DNA of 64,000 nt from Woeseiaceae bacterium (GCA_021773035.1 JAJFKU010000052.1:196040-260039), one strand, 5' to 3'. Shown: positions 1 to 10,007, numbered from the stretch's first letter. The notes: generated by a model not told the origin, from the letters alone. Translations and numbers: made by a program.

Positions 1-3000
1 ATTCAGGAGGACGCGGACGGCATCGCAATCAGTTCGTATCAGGGCGGCCACAATGAGTTCTTCCGCTACATGATCGACCGCCTGCGGGAGTCGGGTGCGG
101 GTCATATCAAGGTGTTCGGCGGCGGCGGCGGCACGATCACTCCTGACGAGATTGCATCGTTGATGGAATACGGGGTTGAGCGCATCTACCACCCTCACGA
201 CGGTATGCAGCTCGGACTGGAGGCGATGATCGAAGACCTCGTCAAACGCACCGTTGATGGAAGGCGTGCCGCCACTACACCGTCATCCGTCGATCGCGAC
301 GACACGACGAATATCGCCGCGACCATATCAGCCCTGGAAGAGGGGGAGTTTAGCGCTGCCGAACTTTCGGCCTTGCGCAAGGAATGGCAAATACAGGCCG
401 GGCAGGTTCCTGTTATCGGCATTACGGGCACCGGTGGCGCAGGAAAAAGCAGCGTTACTGATGAAATCCTGAATCGATTGCTGGCGTGCTTCACAGACAA
501 GCGAGTTGCGGTGCTGGCGGTTGATCCGACACGCCGCCGCACCGGCGGCGCATTGCTGGGGGATCGCATACGCATGAATTCGCTGCGCTCGGAGCGAGTT
601 TATATGCGCTCCATCGCAACGCGTCGTCAGCATCTTGCGACCAGTGAAATGTTGAGCGATCACATCCTGTTCCTGAAGTCGCTGGGCTTCGACCTGGTTA
701 TCGTCGAGACGGCCGGTATCGGACAGAGCGATAGTGAAATCGTCGATATGGTCGATTTCTCCGTCTATGTGATGACCAGTGAATACGGTGCAGCGAGTCA
801 GCTGGAGAAAATCGATATGCTCGATTTTGCCGACCTCATCGTCCTCAACAAGTACGATAAACGCGGTGCCGAGGACGCTTTGCGCGATATCCGCAAGCAA
901 TGGAAGCGCAACCATGTCGCGTTCGCGGTGGCCGATGAGGAGATCCCGGTATACCCGACCATAGCGAGCCAGTTCAACGATCCTGGCGTTAGCTGGATGT
1001 TCGCGGAACTGTGCCGTCGCGTCGTCGCAAAAGCCGGCCTGGAAGCAGGTGCCTGGACACCGAAAATCGATACATCGAACAAGGAACCGCGATCGACAGC
1101 GGCAATTCCCGGCGCGCGTATTCGCTATCTGGCGGAAATTGCAGAACAGGGTCGGGCGGCCAACAAGCAGGTTGATACGCAGGTGGCCGTTGCCAGCCGT
1201 GCACAGCACGTCTATGAGTCTTTGCAGTTGCTCGAGGATTCGAAACTGCCGGGCCCGCTTGAGCAGTATGCGAGCGCTGATCTCATCGCCGACGGGGATC
1301 GTACGCTCAGCGTGCTGCGGCAGCGCTACCAGGAAGCCGTAGCAGAGCTCAGCGCGGACTCGATACGCCTGCTGCAGGAATGGCCGGAGCGCAAGGCTGG
1401 CGTGAAGTCAGAGCACTACAGCTATACGGTACGGGGGCGCGAAATAACGGGTAGCAACTATCTGCAGAGCCTGAGTCACCAACTCATTCCGAAAATCGCC
1501 GCACCAGAGTACTCGGACTGGGGAGAGCTGCTGGCGTTTCTCTCCAGGGAGAATCTCCCGGGTGCTTATCCGTACACCGGCGGCGTATACCCCTACCGTC
1601 GGCTCGGCGAGGACCCAACGCGCATGTTTGCCGGCGAAGGGACGCCGGAACGTACCAATCGCCGTTTCCACTATCTGTCGCTGGGGCAGTCGACAGCGCG
1701 GCTGTCGACCGCATTCGATTCCGTCACTCTTTACGGCGAAGATCCGCACGAACGCCCGGATATTTACGGCAAGGTCGGTAATTCGGGTGTTTCGATTGCT
1801 ACTGTCGATGATATGAAGAAGCTGTATTCCGGCTTCGATTTGTGTGCGCCGACGACGTCGGTTTCTATGACAATCAACGGTCCGGCACCGATGATTCTTG
1901 CGTTCTTCATGAACACAGCGATCGATCAGCAGATCGAAAAGCACCTGCGCGAAAATGGTGAATGGGAGCGAACAAAGAAGAAGATCGATGCCTGGTTCGA
2001 AACCCGGGAACGACCGGCTTACGAGGGCGAACTTCCTGCGGGCAACGATGGGCTTGGGCTGGGCCTGCTCGGTATCTCCGGCGACAAAGTCGTCGATGCG
2101 AAAACGTATGCGCGTATTCGACAAGACACGCTTGCGGTCGTTCGCGGTACTGTACAAGCTGACATTCTGAAGGAAGACCAGGCGCAAAATACCTGTATTT
2201 TTTCGACAGAGTTTGCGATGAAGATGATGGGTGATGTGCAGCAGTTTTTCATCGACAATCAGGTCCGTAACTACTACTCGATTTCGATCAGCGGCTACCA
2301 TATCGCCGAAGCCGGCGCCAACCCGATCAGCCAGCTGGCATTCACGCTCTCAAACGGTTTTACGATCGTTGAGTACTACCTCGCCCGCGGCATGGATATT
2401 GACGACTTCGCGCCCAACTTGAGTTTCTTCTTTTCGAACGGCATGGACCCTGAGTACAGCGTAATCGGCAGGGTGGCTCGTCGAATCTGGGCGCGCGCGA
2501 TGCGTGAGCGATACGGGGCAAGCGCCCGCTCGCAAATGCTGAAGTACCATGTGCAAACATCCGGCCGCAGTCTGCATGCACAGGAAATTAGTTTTAACGA
2601 TATCCGTACGACACTGCAGGCGCTGTATGCCCTGTTTGATAACTGCAACAGCCTGCACACCAACGCGTTCGACGAAGCAGTGACTACACCGACTGAACAG
2701 TCGGTACGTCGCGCAGTGGCGATTCAGCTCGTTATTTCCCGGGAACTGGGTTTGAATTTCTGTGAAAATCCGTGGCAGGGCTCGTTCGTCATCAGCGAAC
2801 TTACGGATCTCGTTGAAGAGGCTGTCTATCAGGAGTTCGAGCGGATTTCGGAACGTGGTGGCGTGCTTGGAGCGATGGATACAATGTATCAACGCAGCAA
2901 AATCCAGGACGAGAGCCTCTACTACGAGGGACGCAAGCACGATGGTTCGTTGCCGCTCATCGGCGTGAATACCTTTCTGCCCAAGGAGGGACAGGAGGAC

Positions 3001-3246
3001 GAGGTGCATGAACTGGAGCTGATACGCTCCACAGACGATGAAAAACAGGATCAGATCCGGCATCTGCGCGGTTTCCAGGCAACACACGAGGAGGACAGCG
3101 CCGAAGCACTACGTCGCCTTCAGGCGAAAGCACGACAGCGGCACAATATCTTCGCGGAGCTCATGGAGACCGTGAAGTCCAATTCGCTCAGCCAGATTTC
3201 GGCGGCGTTGTACGCTGTCGGCGGCGAATACCGACGCAACATGTAG
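1..3246 (+). CDS. icmF: Fused isobutyryl-CoA mutase IcmF (5' end missing)
   Basis: Adenosylcobalamin-dependent acyl-CoA mutase that interconverts isobutyryl-CoA and n-butyryl-CoA and carries its own G-protein chaperone. The frame is open from base 1, so the gene starts outside the window; 1081 codons are visible. Order in the fragment: the end of the B12-binding domain (GGGGG and HPHDGM), a MeaB/ArgK-like GTPase with P-loop GTGGAGKSS near residues 142-150 and NKYD near 283, then the mutase barrel from about residue 500 ([22 protein letters not shown]). The B12-ligating DxHxxG motif should lie just upstream and cannot be checked. The three-part fusion separates IcmF from ordinary methylmalonyl-CoA mutase. 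Related IcmF enzymes also act on isovaleryl- or pivalyl-CoA, so the exact substrate is open. It heads a run of acyl-CoA genes on the same strand. Confidence 0.93.
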   Translation: MQEDADGIAISSYQGGHNEFFRYMIDRLRESGAGHIKVFGGGGGTITPDEIASLMEYGVERIYHPHDGMQLGLEAMIEDLVKRTVDGRRAATTPSSVDRDDTTNIAATISALEEGEFSAAELSALRKEWQIQAGQVPVIGITGTGGAGKSSVTDEILNRLLACFTDKRVAVLAVDPTRRRTGGALLGDRIRMNSLRSERVYMRSIATRRQHLATSEMLSDHILFLKSLGFDLVIVETAGIGQSDSEIVDMVDFSVYVMTSEYGAASQLEKIDMLDFADLIVLNKYDKRGAEDALRDIRKQWKRNHVAFAVADEEIPVYPTIASQFNDPGVSWMFAELCRRVVAKAGLEAGAWTPKIDTSNKEPRSTAAIPGARIRYLAEIAEQGRAANKQVDTQVAVASRAQHVYESLQLLEDSKLPGPLEQYASADLIADGDRTLSVLRQRYQEAVAELSADSIRLLQEWPERKAGVKSEHYSYTVRGREITGSNYLQSLSHQLIPKIAAPEYSDWGELLAFLSRENLPGAYPYTGGVYPYRRLGEDPTRMFAGEGTPERTNRRFHYLSLGQSTARLSTAFDSVTLYGEDPHERPDIYGKVGNSGVSIATVDDMKKLYSGFDLCAPTTSVSMTINGPAPMILAFFMNTAIDQQIEKHLRENGEWERTKKKIDAWFETRERPAYEGELPAGNDGLGLGLLGISGDKVVDAKTYARIRQDTLAVVRGTVQADILKEDQAQNTCIFSTEFAMKMMGDVQQFFIDNQVRNYYSISISGYHIAEAGANPISQLAFTLSNGFTIVEYYLARGMDIDDFAPNLSFFFSNGMDPEYSVIGRVARRIWARAMRERYGASARSQMLKYHVQTSGRSLHAQEISFNDIRTTLQALYALFDNCNSLHTNAFDEAVTTPTEQSVRRAVAIQLVISRELGLNFCENPWQGSFVISELTDLVEEAVYQEFERISERGGVLGAMDTMYQRSKIQDESLYYEGRKHDGSLPLIGVNTFLPKEGQEDEVHELELIRSTDDEKQDQIRHLRGFQATHEEDSAEALRRLQAKARQRHNIFAELMETVKSNSLSQISAALYAVGGEYRRNM

Positions 3247-3265
3247 ACCTTTCAGGAACAACACA

Positions 3266-4042
3266 ATGACTGAAACTGTGATTTACGACCAGCAAGAAGC
3301 GGTCGCGATTATTTCCATGAATCGACCGGACTCGCTGAACGGTTTTACGACCGAGCTGTGCGCCGATCTGCTGCTGGCATTCGAGAAAGCGCAGCGAGAT
3401 GACTCAGTCCGTGCCATCGTTTTCACCGGCGAGGGGCGTGCGTTCAGCGCCGGTGCGGACTTGAAGCAGGGCTTCGTCGGTGATCGAACGACCCAGGGCA
3501 AGCTGTTGTTCGAATACGCTCCGGTTTTGACGGCAATTGCTGAAATTCCGAAACCGGTGATTGCCGCCGTGCCGGGTTTTGCCGCCGGCATTGGCCTGTC
3601 CTTCGCCATGCACAGCGATCTGTTGGTGATGTCGGCGGATTCTTTCCTGCTGTCTCCGTTTACGACAATCTCGCTGCTGCCCGACGGTGGCGCGAACTGG
3701 CTGCTGGTTCGGCAGCTCGGCTATCATCGGGCGTATCAGCTCAGCATTGAGTCCGAGCGCATCGGCGCTGAACGCTGTCTCGAACTTGGTATCGCCAATA
3801 AGGTTGTTGCTGCCGAAGAGCTACGCGATGCTGCGATTACCTGGGCGCAGGAAATTAGCAAGCGGGCACCACTGTCACTTGCGGCTACAAAGAAAGTGAT
3901 GCGGCATGCACAGGACCACGACTGGTACAGCTGCTACACGATGGAGGCGGAAGAGCAGGAAAAACTGCGGGCGTCGGAAGATGCGAAAGAGGGCGTCGAT
4001 GCGTTTTTCGAAAAGCGCGAAGCGAATTTTAGCGGCAAATAG
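3266..4042 (+). CDS. Enoyl-CoA hydratase/isomerase family protein, PaaG-like
   Basis: Crotonase-fold protein of 258 residues, normal for the family. The oxyanion-hole segment (AFSAGADLKQG) is present near residues 66-76. The two glutamates of classical enoyl-CoA hydratases are not evident: the first site reads GIGLSFAMHSD and the second region reads LLPDGGANWLL. The PDGG form resembles PaaG-type isomerases, so a double-bond isomerase or another crotonase activity is at least as likely as hydration. The ATG follows an AGGA ribosome site in the 19-bp gap after icmF, and the acyl-CoA dehydrogenase follows 35 bp downstream, so co-transcription is likely. The family call is firm; the reaction is not. 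Confidence 0.88.
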   Translation: MTETVIYDQQEAVAIISMNRPDSLNGFTTELCADLLLAFEKAQRDDSVRAIVFTGEGRAFSAGADLKQGFVGDRTTQGKLLFEYAPVLTAIAEIPKPVIAAVPGFAAGIGLSFAMHSDLLVMSADSFLLSPFTTISLLPDGGANWLLVRQLGYHRAYQLSIESERIGAERCLELGIANKVVAAEELRDAAITWAQEISKRAPLSLAATKKVMRHAQDHDWYSCYTMEAEEQEKLRASEDAKEGVDAFFEKREANFSGK

Positions 4043-4076
4043 AACGACAAAGAGCTTATCAAAAAGAGATTATTTA

Positions 4077-5240
4077 ATGGAACGAAATATTTTTGACGAA
4101 GACCACGAGATGTTTCGTGATGCGGCCCGAAGTTTTTACCAGAACGAAGTGCAACCCCACGCTGATCGTTGGCATGAGCAGGGCATAGTCGATCGCGAGG
4201 CATTTCTGAAGGCCGGCGAGCAGGGCCTGCTGTTAATGTGGGCCGATGAAAAATACGGCGGCGCCGGCGTTCACGATTTTCGTTACGAACAGATTCTGAT
4301 TGAGGAAATCGCAAAGCACGGTGATCCTGGTTTCTTCATGACGTTGCACAGTCGACTGGTAGGGCCCTACATCGGTGAGTTGGGTACTGACGAACAGAAG
4401 CAACGCTGGCTGCCGAAGTGCGTATCCGGCGAGCACGTGCTTGCCGTAGCCATCACCGAGCCAGGTGCGGGTAGCGATGTTTCGGGTATTCGTACCAAGG
4501 CCGAGGATAAGGGCGATCACTATCTGCTGAACGGGTCGAAGACTTTTATCTCGAACGGCATTCTCGCCGACCTCATCGTTGTCGTTGCGCGCACTGACAC
4601 CAGCCGCCACGGACTCAGCCTGTTCGTGGTCGAGCGCGGTATGGAGGGCTTTGAGCGCGGCAAGAACCTGAAAAAGATGGGCATGAAGAGCCAGGATACG
4701 GCCGAGCTGTTCTTCAACAACGTCAAGGTGCCAAAGGAGAATTTGCTGGGCGAGCACAATCGCGGTTTTTATCAGTTGATGCATTTCCTCGCAGAAGAAC
4801 GGCTTCTCGGTGGCTGTCAGTACCTGGCGAACGCCGAGGCGGCGTTCGATGCGACGATGGAATACACGCAGCAACGTAAGGCATTTGGCCAGACAATCGC
4901 CGATTTTCAGAATACGCGCTTCAAACTCGCCGACATGCGTACGGAAATGGACGTTGCGCAGGCCTTTATCGATCGCTGCGTACTTGAGCACAATGCGGGC
5001 AGGCTATCTGCTGAAGATGCCGCCAAGGCAAAACTCTTCTGTAGCGAACTTGAAGCCCGGGTCACCGATCAATGCGTACAGCTGCACGGGGGCAACGGCT
5101 ATATGGATGAGTACCCGGTCAGTCGCATGTATACGAATGCACGCATTTCGCGAATCTATGCCGGCAGCTCAGAGATCATGCGAGAAATCATCGCCCGCTC
5201 TCTCGGTCTCGATCCACGCAAAAAGAACAAGGCCGCGTAG
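4077..5240 (+). CDS. Acyl-CoA dehydrogenase, LCAD-like
   Basis: FAD-dependent dehydrogenase of 387 residues that introduces an alpha-beta double bond into an acyl-CoA and passes electrons to ETF. The start chosen is the ATG giving MERNIFDED; the open frame extends further upstream but overlaps the previous gene in a non-homologous way. Family signatures are AITEPGAGSD and, at the C-terminus, IYAGSSEIMREIIARSLG. The glutamate found in the YEGT motif of medium-chain enzymes is Ala here. As in LCAD and isovaleryl-CoA dehydrogenase, the base is probably the glutamate in EERLLGG near residue 241. Substrate unknown; the neighbours suggest short or branched acyl-CoA. Confidence 0.92.
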   Translation: MERNIFDEDHEMFRDAARSFYQNEVQPHADRWHEQGIVDREAFLKAGEQGLLLMWADEKYGGAGVHDFRYEQILIEEIAKHGDPGFFMTLHSRLVGPYIGELGTDEQKQRWLPKCVSGEHVLAVAITEPGAGSDVSGIRTKAEDKGDHYLLNGSKTFISNGILADLIVVVARTDTSRHGLSLFVVERGMEGFERGKNLKKMGMKSQDTAELFFNNVKVPKENLLGEHNRGFYQLMHFLAEERLLGGCQYLANAEAAFDATMEYTQQRKAFGQTIADFQNTRFKLADMRTEMDVAQAFIDRCVLEHNAGRLSAEDAAKAKLFCSELEARVTDQCVQLHGGNGYMDEYPVSRMYTNARISRIYAGSSEIMREIIARSLGLDPRKKNKAA

Positions 5241-6101
5241 ATGCGAACAGCGTTCATCGGACTTGGGGTAATGGGCTACCCGATGGCGGGTTATCTCGCA
5301 CGGCAGGGGCATGATGTAACGGTGTATAACCGAACCACGGCGAAAGCGGAAGCCTGGTGCGAGGAGTACGGCGGTCAGTCGGCCGCTACGCCCGCGGCCG
5401 CTGCGAAAGGTGCCGAGATAGCGTTTTCCTGTGTCGGTAACGACGCTGACGTGCGCGCCGTCCTGCTCGGTGACGACGGCGTGCTTGCAGCGTTGTCGGG
5501 CGGGGCGACCATTGTCGATCATACGACCGCCTCGGCGACAGTGGCCAGGGATGTTGCGGCGGCGGCCGGCTCCAGGTCGGTCGGTTTTCTGGACGCGCCT
5601 GTGTCCGGAGGACAGGCCGGAGCCGAGAACGGCCAGCTGACGGTCATGGTTGGTGGCGAAGCTCGTGATTTCGAATACGCGCGACCGGTCATGGACTGTT
5701 ACGCCAAGGCGATTACGCATATTGGGCCCGTTGGTGCCGGCCAGCTCGCCAAAATGGTCAATCAGATATGCATTGCGGGCATCGTACAGGGCCTCGCCGA
5801 AGGCCTGCATTTTGCGAAGAAAGCAGGGCTGGACCCTGCCGTCGTCATAGAGTCGATCTCCAAGGGAGCCGCACAATCCTGGCAAATGGAGAACCGCTGG
5901 CAGACGATGGTCGAGGACACATTCGATTTCGGTTTCGCCGTGGACTGGATGCGCAAAGATCTGGCCATCACGCTGGATGAGGCTGCGCGCAACGGCGCAA
6001 CGCTCGATCTGACGCGGCTGGTCGATGGCTTCTACGCCGAGGTGCAGGCGCTCGGCGGCGAGCGCTGGGACACATCCAGCCTGATCGCACGTCTGTCGTA
6101 G
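5241..6101 (+). CDS. NAD(P)-dependent 3-hydroxyisobutyrate dehydrogenase family protein
   Basis: Beta-hydroxyacid dehydrogenase of 286 residues. The N-terminal Rossmann motif GLGVMGYPMAGYL (residues 7-19) is followed by the substrate motif DAPVSGGQAGAENG and the catalytic-lysine motif GAGQLAKMVNQ. The family oxidises 3-hydroxyisobutyrate, tartronate semialdehyde or related acids. The ATG is the codon directly after the stop of the acyl-CoA dehydrogenase, indicating translational coupling. With the preceding genes it recalls distal valine degradation, but no 3-hydroxyisobutyryl-CoA hydrolase is present, so the pathway is not complete here. It ends about 40 bp before the riboswitch of the next operon. 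Confidence 0.88.
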   Translation: MRTAFIGLGVMGYPMAGYLARQGHDVTVYNRTTAKAEAWCEEYGGQSAATPAAAAKGAEIAFSCVGNDADVRAVLLGDDGVLAALSGGATIVDHTTASATVARDVAAAAGSRSVGFLDAPVSGGQAGAENGQLTVMVGGEARDFEYARPVMDCYAKAITHIGPVGAGQLAKMVNQICIAGIVQGLAEGLHFAKKAGLDPAVVIESISKGAAQSWQMENRWQTMVEDTFDFGFAVDWMRKDLAITLDEAARNGATLDLTRLVDGFYAEVQALGGERWDTSSLIARLS

Positions 6102-6141
6102 AATCCTGCGACAGCGCCGCGAACTCTGCTAGTATTCGTCG

Positions 6142-6250
6142 CTCACGGGGGTGGCCTGCACGGCCTGAGATCCGCTCCGCTTCCAGATGGTCTGGACGGA
6201 AAGGGAACCCTTAGAACCTGAACCGGGTAATGCCGGCGTAGGAAGGGAAT
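6142..6250 (+). promoter_or_regulatory. TPP riboswitch (THI box)
   Basis: The leader carries the conserved thiamine-pyrophosphate aptamer segments in order: ACGGGGGTGG, GGCCTGAGAT, ACCCTTAGAACCTGAACC, GGGTAATGCCGGCGTAGG. The ribosome-binding stretch AGGAAGGGA lies inside the 3' end of the aptamer, four bases before the ATG of the receptor gene. Ligand binding would therefore hide the start site, as is common for proteobacterial TPP switches. I see no separate terminator between aptamer and start. Control is inferred to cover the receptor and the three genes behind it. Confidence 0.95.
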
Positions 6251-6251
6251 T

Positions 6252-8318
6252 ATGCGCATTAATTCGAGACCGTGGCTCGTCGCCACACTGTTATCCATCT
6301 CACTGCCTGTCGTCGCCGAAGAAGTCATCGACGAAATCGTTGTAACAGCCGATTTCCGCGAGCGCCCGCTGACCGAAATACCGTCCAGCGTGAGCGTCAT
6401 GAGCGCGGACCTCATCAAAGAAACGGCAGTCCAGCATTTTGAAGAGCTGGTGAACCAGGTGCCTAATCTGAACTGGTCCGGTGACGGCCACCGGGCACGG
6501 TATTTTCAGATACGCGGCGTCGGTGAACTCGAGCAGTACCAGGGGGCACCTAACCCATCGGTTGGTTTTCTCATTGACGACATCGATTTCAGCGGCATCG
6601 GCAGCGTCGCGACCCTGTTCGATATGCAGTCGGTGGAAGTGTTACGCGGTTCCCAGGGCAGTCGCTACGGCGCGAATGCGCTGGGTGGCCTGATTTACAT
6701 ACGCTCGACCGAGCCTGCGGCCAAGAGCGATGGGCGGCTTCAAATCGGCGCTGGAGGTGACGATGCGTTGTTCTGGGGAGCTGCCGTTGGCGGTGCGCTC
6801 GACGAACGCGAAACCGCGACATTTCGGCTTAGTGCGCACCAGCACCAGAGCAACGGGTTTCGCAATAACAGCTATCTGAACCGAGAAGACACCAACGGCC
6901 GTGACGAGACCAGCATCCGGGCGCGCCTGCGCTTCGAAACCGGTGCTGCATTCAGTGCCAACGTCGCCTTGATGTACTCGGATATCGACAACGGCTACGA
7001 CGGCTTCTCGCTGGATAACAGCTATGCGATGCTGTCCGACAAGCCGGGTAAAGACGCTCAGGAAAGTGTCGGCGGGTCGCTGCGTCTCGACTGGGACGAT
7101 TTCGGTAACGGTTCGCTAACGTCGATCACGTCCGCCGCGAATTCAGATATCGAATACAGCTTCGACGCGGACTGGGGCAATGACGATAGCTGGGCTCCTG
7201 TGATTTACGACTACATCTCGCTTCGCGAGCGCGAGCGCCGCAGCATCAGTCAGGAGGTTCGTTACGCGACGGAGGACTGGCTGTTCGGTCTGTACGCACT
7301 GCGGCTCACCGATGCGCTGGTGACGCTCGACCAGGGCGAATACGACGATTCCTTTTTCGCCGATACGCTGGATTACCGATTCGACAGCGACTACGAAGCG
7401 ACGAATGTTGCAGCGTTCGCTCAGTACAACAAAGCGCTCGACGCCGCGACGCGTTTGTCGGCTGGCCTGCGCATCGAGCAGCGTACGACCGAATACAGCG
7501 ACAGCGAGGCATTGTTCGCCGACCCGTCGGAAACCTTATGGGGTGGAGAGCTCGGCATCAGCCACGACTTCAGCGATAAATTGACCGCCTACTCCAGCAT
7601 TTCCAAAGGCTACAAGGCGAGCGGCTTTAATCTCGGCACTGTTCCCGATGACAAGCGGTTTTTTGGAGATGAAGCCCTCTGGGCCGTCGAGATCGGTGTC
7701 AAGACGCTGTTCTTCGACGACGCTTTGTCAATGAATGCATCCGTATTTCACAACCGACGTGTGGATCAGCAGGTTCGCACATCGTTCCAGATTGTACAGG
7801 GTGATCCAACCTCATTCGGTTTCGCGACGATCAACATCGATGAGGCGAGGACCCTGGGCTTCGAAGCGGAGCTGAACTGGGTGCCGCACAGAGACTGGGA
7901 AGTCTATGTGAATCTGGGCCTGCTCGATACGAGCTTTGAGAAGGTTCCCCCGATACCGGAACTGACGGCGCTGGCCGGCCGCGGTCAGGCCCATGCGCCG
8001 GGCTATACGCTGGCGGCTGGGGTTTCCTACAAGAGTGAGAGTGGGATGTTCGTCCGTTTCGACGCAACGGCAAAGGACGCGTTCTACTTCGACGTGAGTC
8101 ACGACCAGAAGTCACGTTCGTTTGCGCTTGCCAATATGCGGCTGGGCTATGAAAGTGAGCGCTGGCTGGCGGCACTCTGGGTCAGAAATCTGTTTGACAG
8201 GGAGTATGCCGTACGTGGTTTTTACTTCGGCAATGAGCCGCCCGATTTTGCAAACATGTTGTATACGCGCCTGGGCGATCCGCGCCAGGCAGGGATCACC
8301 ATTGAGAGAAGGTTTTAG
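6252..8318 (+). CDS. TonB-dependent outer-membrane receptor, probable thiamine transporter
   Basis: Outer-membrane receptor of 688 residues with signal peptide (residues 1-22), TonB box DEIVVTA near residue 26, plug domain with LRGSQGSRYGANALGG, a 22-strand-type barrel and a C-terminal Phe. It lacks an STN signalling domain. A TPP riboswitch directly upstream, and PnuT-like and thiamine-kinase-like genes downstream, indicate uptake of thiamine or a precursor across the outer membrane. The assignment rests on context; sequence alone would only give a TBDR. Confidence 0.93.
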   Translation: MRINSRPWLVATLLSISLPVVAEEVIDEIVVTADFRERPLTEIPSSVSVMSADLIKETAVQHFEELVNQVPNLNWSGDGHRARYFQIRGVGELEQYQGAPNPSVGFLIDDIDFSGIGSVATLFDMQSVEVLRGSQGSRYGANALGGLIYIRSTEPAAKSDGRLQIGAGGDDALFWGAAVGGALDERETATFRLSAHQHQSNGFRNNSYLNREDTNGRDETSIRARLRFETGAAFSANVALMYSDIDNGYDGFSLDNSYAMLSDKPGKDAQESVGGSLRLDWDDFGNGSLTSITSAANSDIEYSFDADWGNDDSWAPVIYDYISLRERERRSISQEVRYATEDWLFGLYALRLTDALVTLDQGEYDDSFFADTLDYRFDSDYEATNVAAFAQYNKALDAATRLSAGLRIEQRTTEYSDSEALFADPSETLWGGELGISHDFSDKLTAYSSISKGYKASGFNLGTVPDDKRFFGDEALWAVEIGVKTLFFDDALSMNASVFHNRRVDQQVRTSFQIVQGDPTSFGFATINIDEARTLGFEAELNWVPHRDWEVYVNLGLLDTSFEKVPPIPELTALAGRGQAHAPGYTLAAGVSYKSESGMFVRFDATAKDAFYFDVSHDQKSRSFALANMRLGYESERWLAALWVRNLFDREYAVRGFYFGNEPPDFANMLYTRLGDPRQAGITIERRF

Positions 8319-8321
8319 ATC

Positions 8322-8567
8322 ATGCAAGTAGCTGTCGATATCAGCCTCTACCCGCTGGACGAAGACTTTATACCGCCGATCAAGGACGTTATTGATCGCC
8401 TGAGTCAGCATAAAGGAATCGACGTCGAGTGCAATCGGATGAGTACGCAGTTACGTGGCGACTATGACGTCGTTATGCCTGCGCTGAGCAACGAGATTCG
8501 CACGACTTTTTCAACTGTGCCGAAAGCCGTTTTTGCGATAAAGATCCTCAACAACCCGATCAATTGA
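8322..8567 (+). CDS. Small thiamine-binding (YkoF/MTH1187-like) protein
   Basis: Protein of 81 residues with the pattern of the thiamine-binding YkoF/MTH1187 family: a VDISLYPL strand, the segment DFIPPIKDVIDRL, then MSTQLRGDYDVVM. No signal peptide or membrane segment, so cytoplasmic. Members bind thiamine or its pyrimidine moiety and are often encoded beside thiamine transporters. It starts three bases after the receptor stop, preceded by GAGAGAAGG, and its stop overlaps the TTG start of the permease. A ligand carrier or sensor role is inferred. Confidence 0.85.
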   Translation: MQVAVDISLYPLDEDFIPPIKDVIDRLSQHKGIDVECNRMSTQLRGDYDVVMPALSNEIRTTFSTVPKAVFAIKILNNPIN

Positions 8568-9169
8568 CTTTGCTGGCGGAAATCGTCGCGCAGGCCAGTG
8601 CACAGTCGCTGCCGGAGATCATTGCCGTACTGTCGGCAATCGCGTACCTGGTATTGGCTATTCGGCAGCGCATCCTGTGCTGGTTTTTCGCGGTACTCAG
8701 CAGCGCGATTTACGTGTGGCTGCTGATCGAAGCGAAACTCTATATGGAGTCCGCTCTCTACGTTTTCTATGTCGTCATGGCGGCCTACGGCTGGTTCGTC
8801 TGGAAATCGGGGCGTCATGACGGTGACGTCCGGCCAGTCGTCGTCTGGCCGCTAAAGGTCCATCTGCTGGCGGTTGTCTCAATAGCGGCGTTGAGCGGAT
8901 TCAGCGGTTACCTGTTGAAGACACACAGCGATGCTGCATTTCCGTACATCGATTCACTGACAAGCTGGTTCGCGATCTGGGCTACGTTCCTCGTCGCGCG
9001 CAAGGTGCTCGAGAACTGGTGGTACTGGCTGGTCATAGATATTGCATCGGTGTTCATTTATTGGTCGCGCGACCTGCAGCTGACGAGTATGCTGTTTGTC
9101 GTCTACATCGTCATGATTCCTTTCGGACTGATCAGCTGGACCCGGTCGATGCGCGAGCAGGGAATCTGA
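8564..9169 (+). CDS. pnuT: PnuC-family transporter, probable thiamine permease PnuT
   Basis: Inner-membrane protein of 201 residues with about seven hydrophobic segments and the PnuC-family stretch RILCWFFAVLSSAIYVWLLI followed by YVFYVVMAAYGWFVW. PnuC proteins are facilitators whose substrate is trapped by phosphorylation; nicotinamide riboside (PnuC), thiamine (PnuT) and riboflavin (PnuX) types exist. The TPP riboswitch and downstream kinase favour thiamine. The start is TTG, overlapping the stop of the preceding gene in TTGA, which gives translational coupling. Without the context this would be called PnuC. Confidence 0.88.
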   Translation: MTLLAEIVAQASAQSLPEIIAVLSAIAYLVLAIRQRILCWFFAVLSSAIYVWLLIEAKLYMESALYVFYVVMAAYGWFVWKSGRHDGDVRPVVVWPLKVHLLAVVSIAALSGFSGYLLKTHSDAAFPYIDSLTSWFAIWATFLVARKVLENWWYWLVIDIASVFIYWSRDLQLTSMLFVVYIVMIPFGLISWTRSMREQGI

Positions 9170-9194
9170 AGCAAGCACAAAGCGGTCAATTGCG

Positions 9195-10007
9195 ATGACA
9201 GCGATCTTAACGCCCGACAAAGTTCTCGGAGAAATTTCCGGCTGGGAAGGAGCCACCTGGGAAGAGCTTCATGGTGGGCTGACGAATCGCACCTATCGCG
9301 TTGCCAACAACGGCAGAGTCGGCGTATTGAAACTCGATGCATGTCGTCGGGAGGAGCCGTTCAATACGCGCTGTGCTGAAGCCTGTGTACAGAGCACCGC
9401 CGCAAATGCCGGCCTCGCACCGCAGGTAATACTGGCTGACGACTGCATCTATTTTACCGAGTACGTCGAGGGAGAAGTCTGGGCACGCCGCTGTCTTGAC
9501 AAGGAGGGCAACCTTGAGCTCATTGCCGCAACGCTCAAACGTCTGCACGCGCTGCCGCTGACGGGGCGCTCCTTCGACGCCCGGGTTGCGGCCAGGCGCT
9601 ATGTTGAGAGGATCGATGGACTCGATCCTGTGCTTGTCGAGCTGTGCACGAACATCACCGGCAGCATGCGCCTGCCGCAGCATCTGTGCTGTTGCCATAA
9701 TGATCTCGTCGCGGAGAACCTGATAACGACGCCTGAGCTAATGTTCCTGGACTGGGAATATGCCTGCGATAACGATCCGTTTTTCGATCTGGCGACGGTG
9801 ATTGAACATCATGGATTGTCTGATGCGCAAACAGCGCGTCTGCTCGACGCCTACTTTGACGATGACGGAGAGCGCTGGCGCGTCAATCTTGAGCGGCAGC
9901 GGAAGCTTTATCTGGCGTTACTCTGTCTCTGGTTGGCGGCTCGGCCGGATGGCGATAGCGTTGAGCTGAGCAGAGTCGCCGAGCGATTGACTACCAGCTG
10001 TTCCTGA
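9195..10007 (+). CDS. Choline/thiamine kinase family phosphotransferase, probable thiamine kinase
   Basis: Aminoglycoside phosphotransferase-fold kinase of 270 residues. The Brenner motif HNDLVAENL (catalytic Asp) and the metal-binding segment FLDWEYACDNDPFFDLA are present, and GGLTNRTYRV forms the nucleotide loop. Relatives phosphorylate choline, ethanolamine or thiamine. As last gene of the TPP-controlled operon, its likely job is to phosphorylate imported thiamine, trapping it in the cell. The final 17 bases overlap the end of the convergent glyoxalase II gene. Confidence 0.85.
   Translation: MTAILTPDKVLGEISGWEGATWEELHGGLTNRTYRVANNGRVGVLKLDACRREEPFNTRCAEACVQSTAANAGLAPQVILADDCIYFTEYVEGEVWARRCLDKEGNLELIAATLKRLHALPLTGRSFDARVAARRYVERIDGLDPVLVELCTNITGSMRLPQHLCCCHNDLVAENLITTPELMFLDWEYACDNDPFFDLATVIEHHGLSDAQTARLLDAYFDDDGERWRVNLERQRKLYLALLCLWLAARPDGDSVELSRVAERLTTSCS

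Noticed and set aside
328..1209. 293-codon open frame on the minus strand
   Set aside because: Fully antisense to icmF, with Arg/His/Cys-rich low-order composition; the plus-strand protein has clear domain motifs.
1408..3087. Two more long minus-strand open frames (1408-2301 and 2350-3087)
   Set aside because: Shadows of the mutase domain; no family motifs or ribosome sites.
4233..4991. 252-codon minus-strand frame
   Set aside because: Antisense to the acyl-CoA dehydrogenase; composition reflects codon bias of the real gene.
6143..6418. Minus-strand frame covering the riboswitch
   Set aside because: Overlaps the TPP aptamer and the receptor signal peptide; no support.
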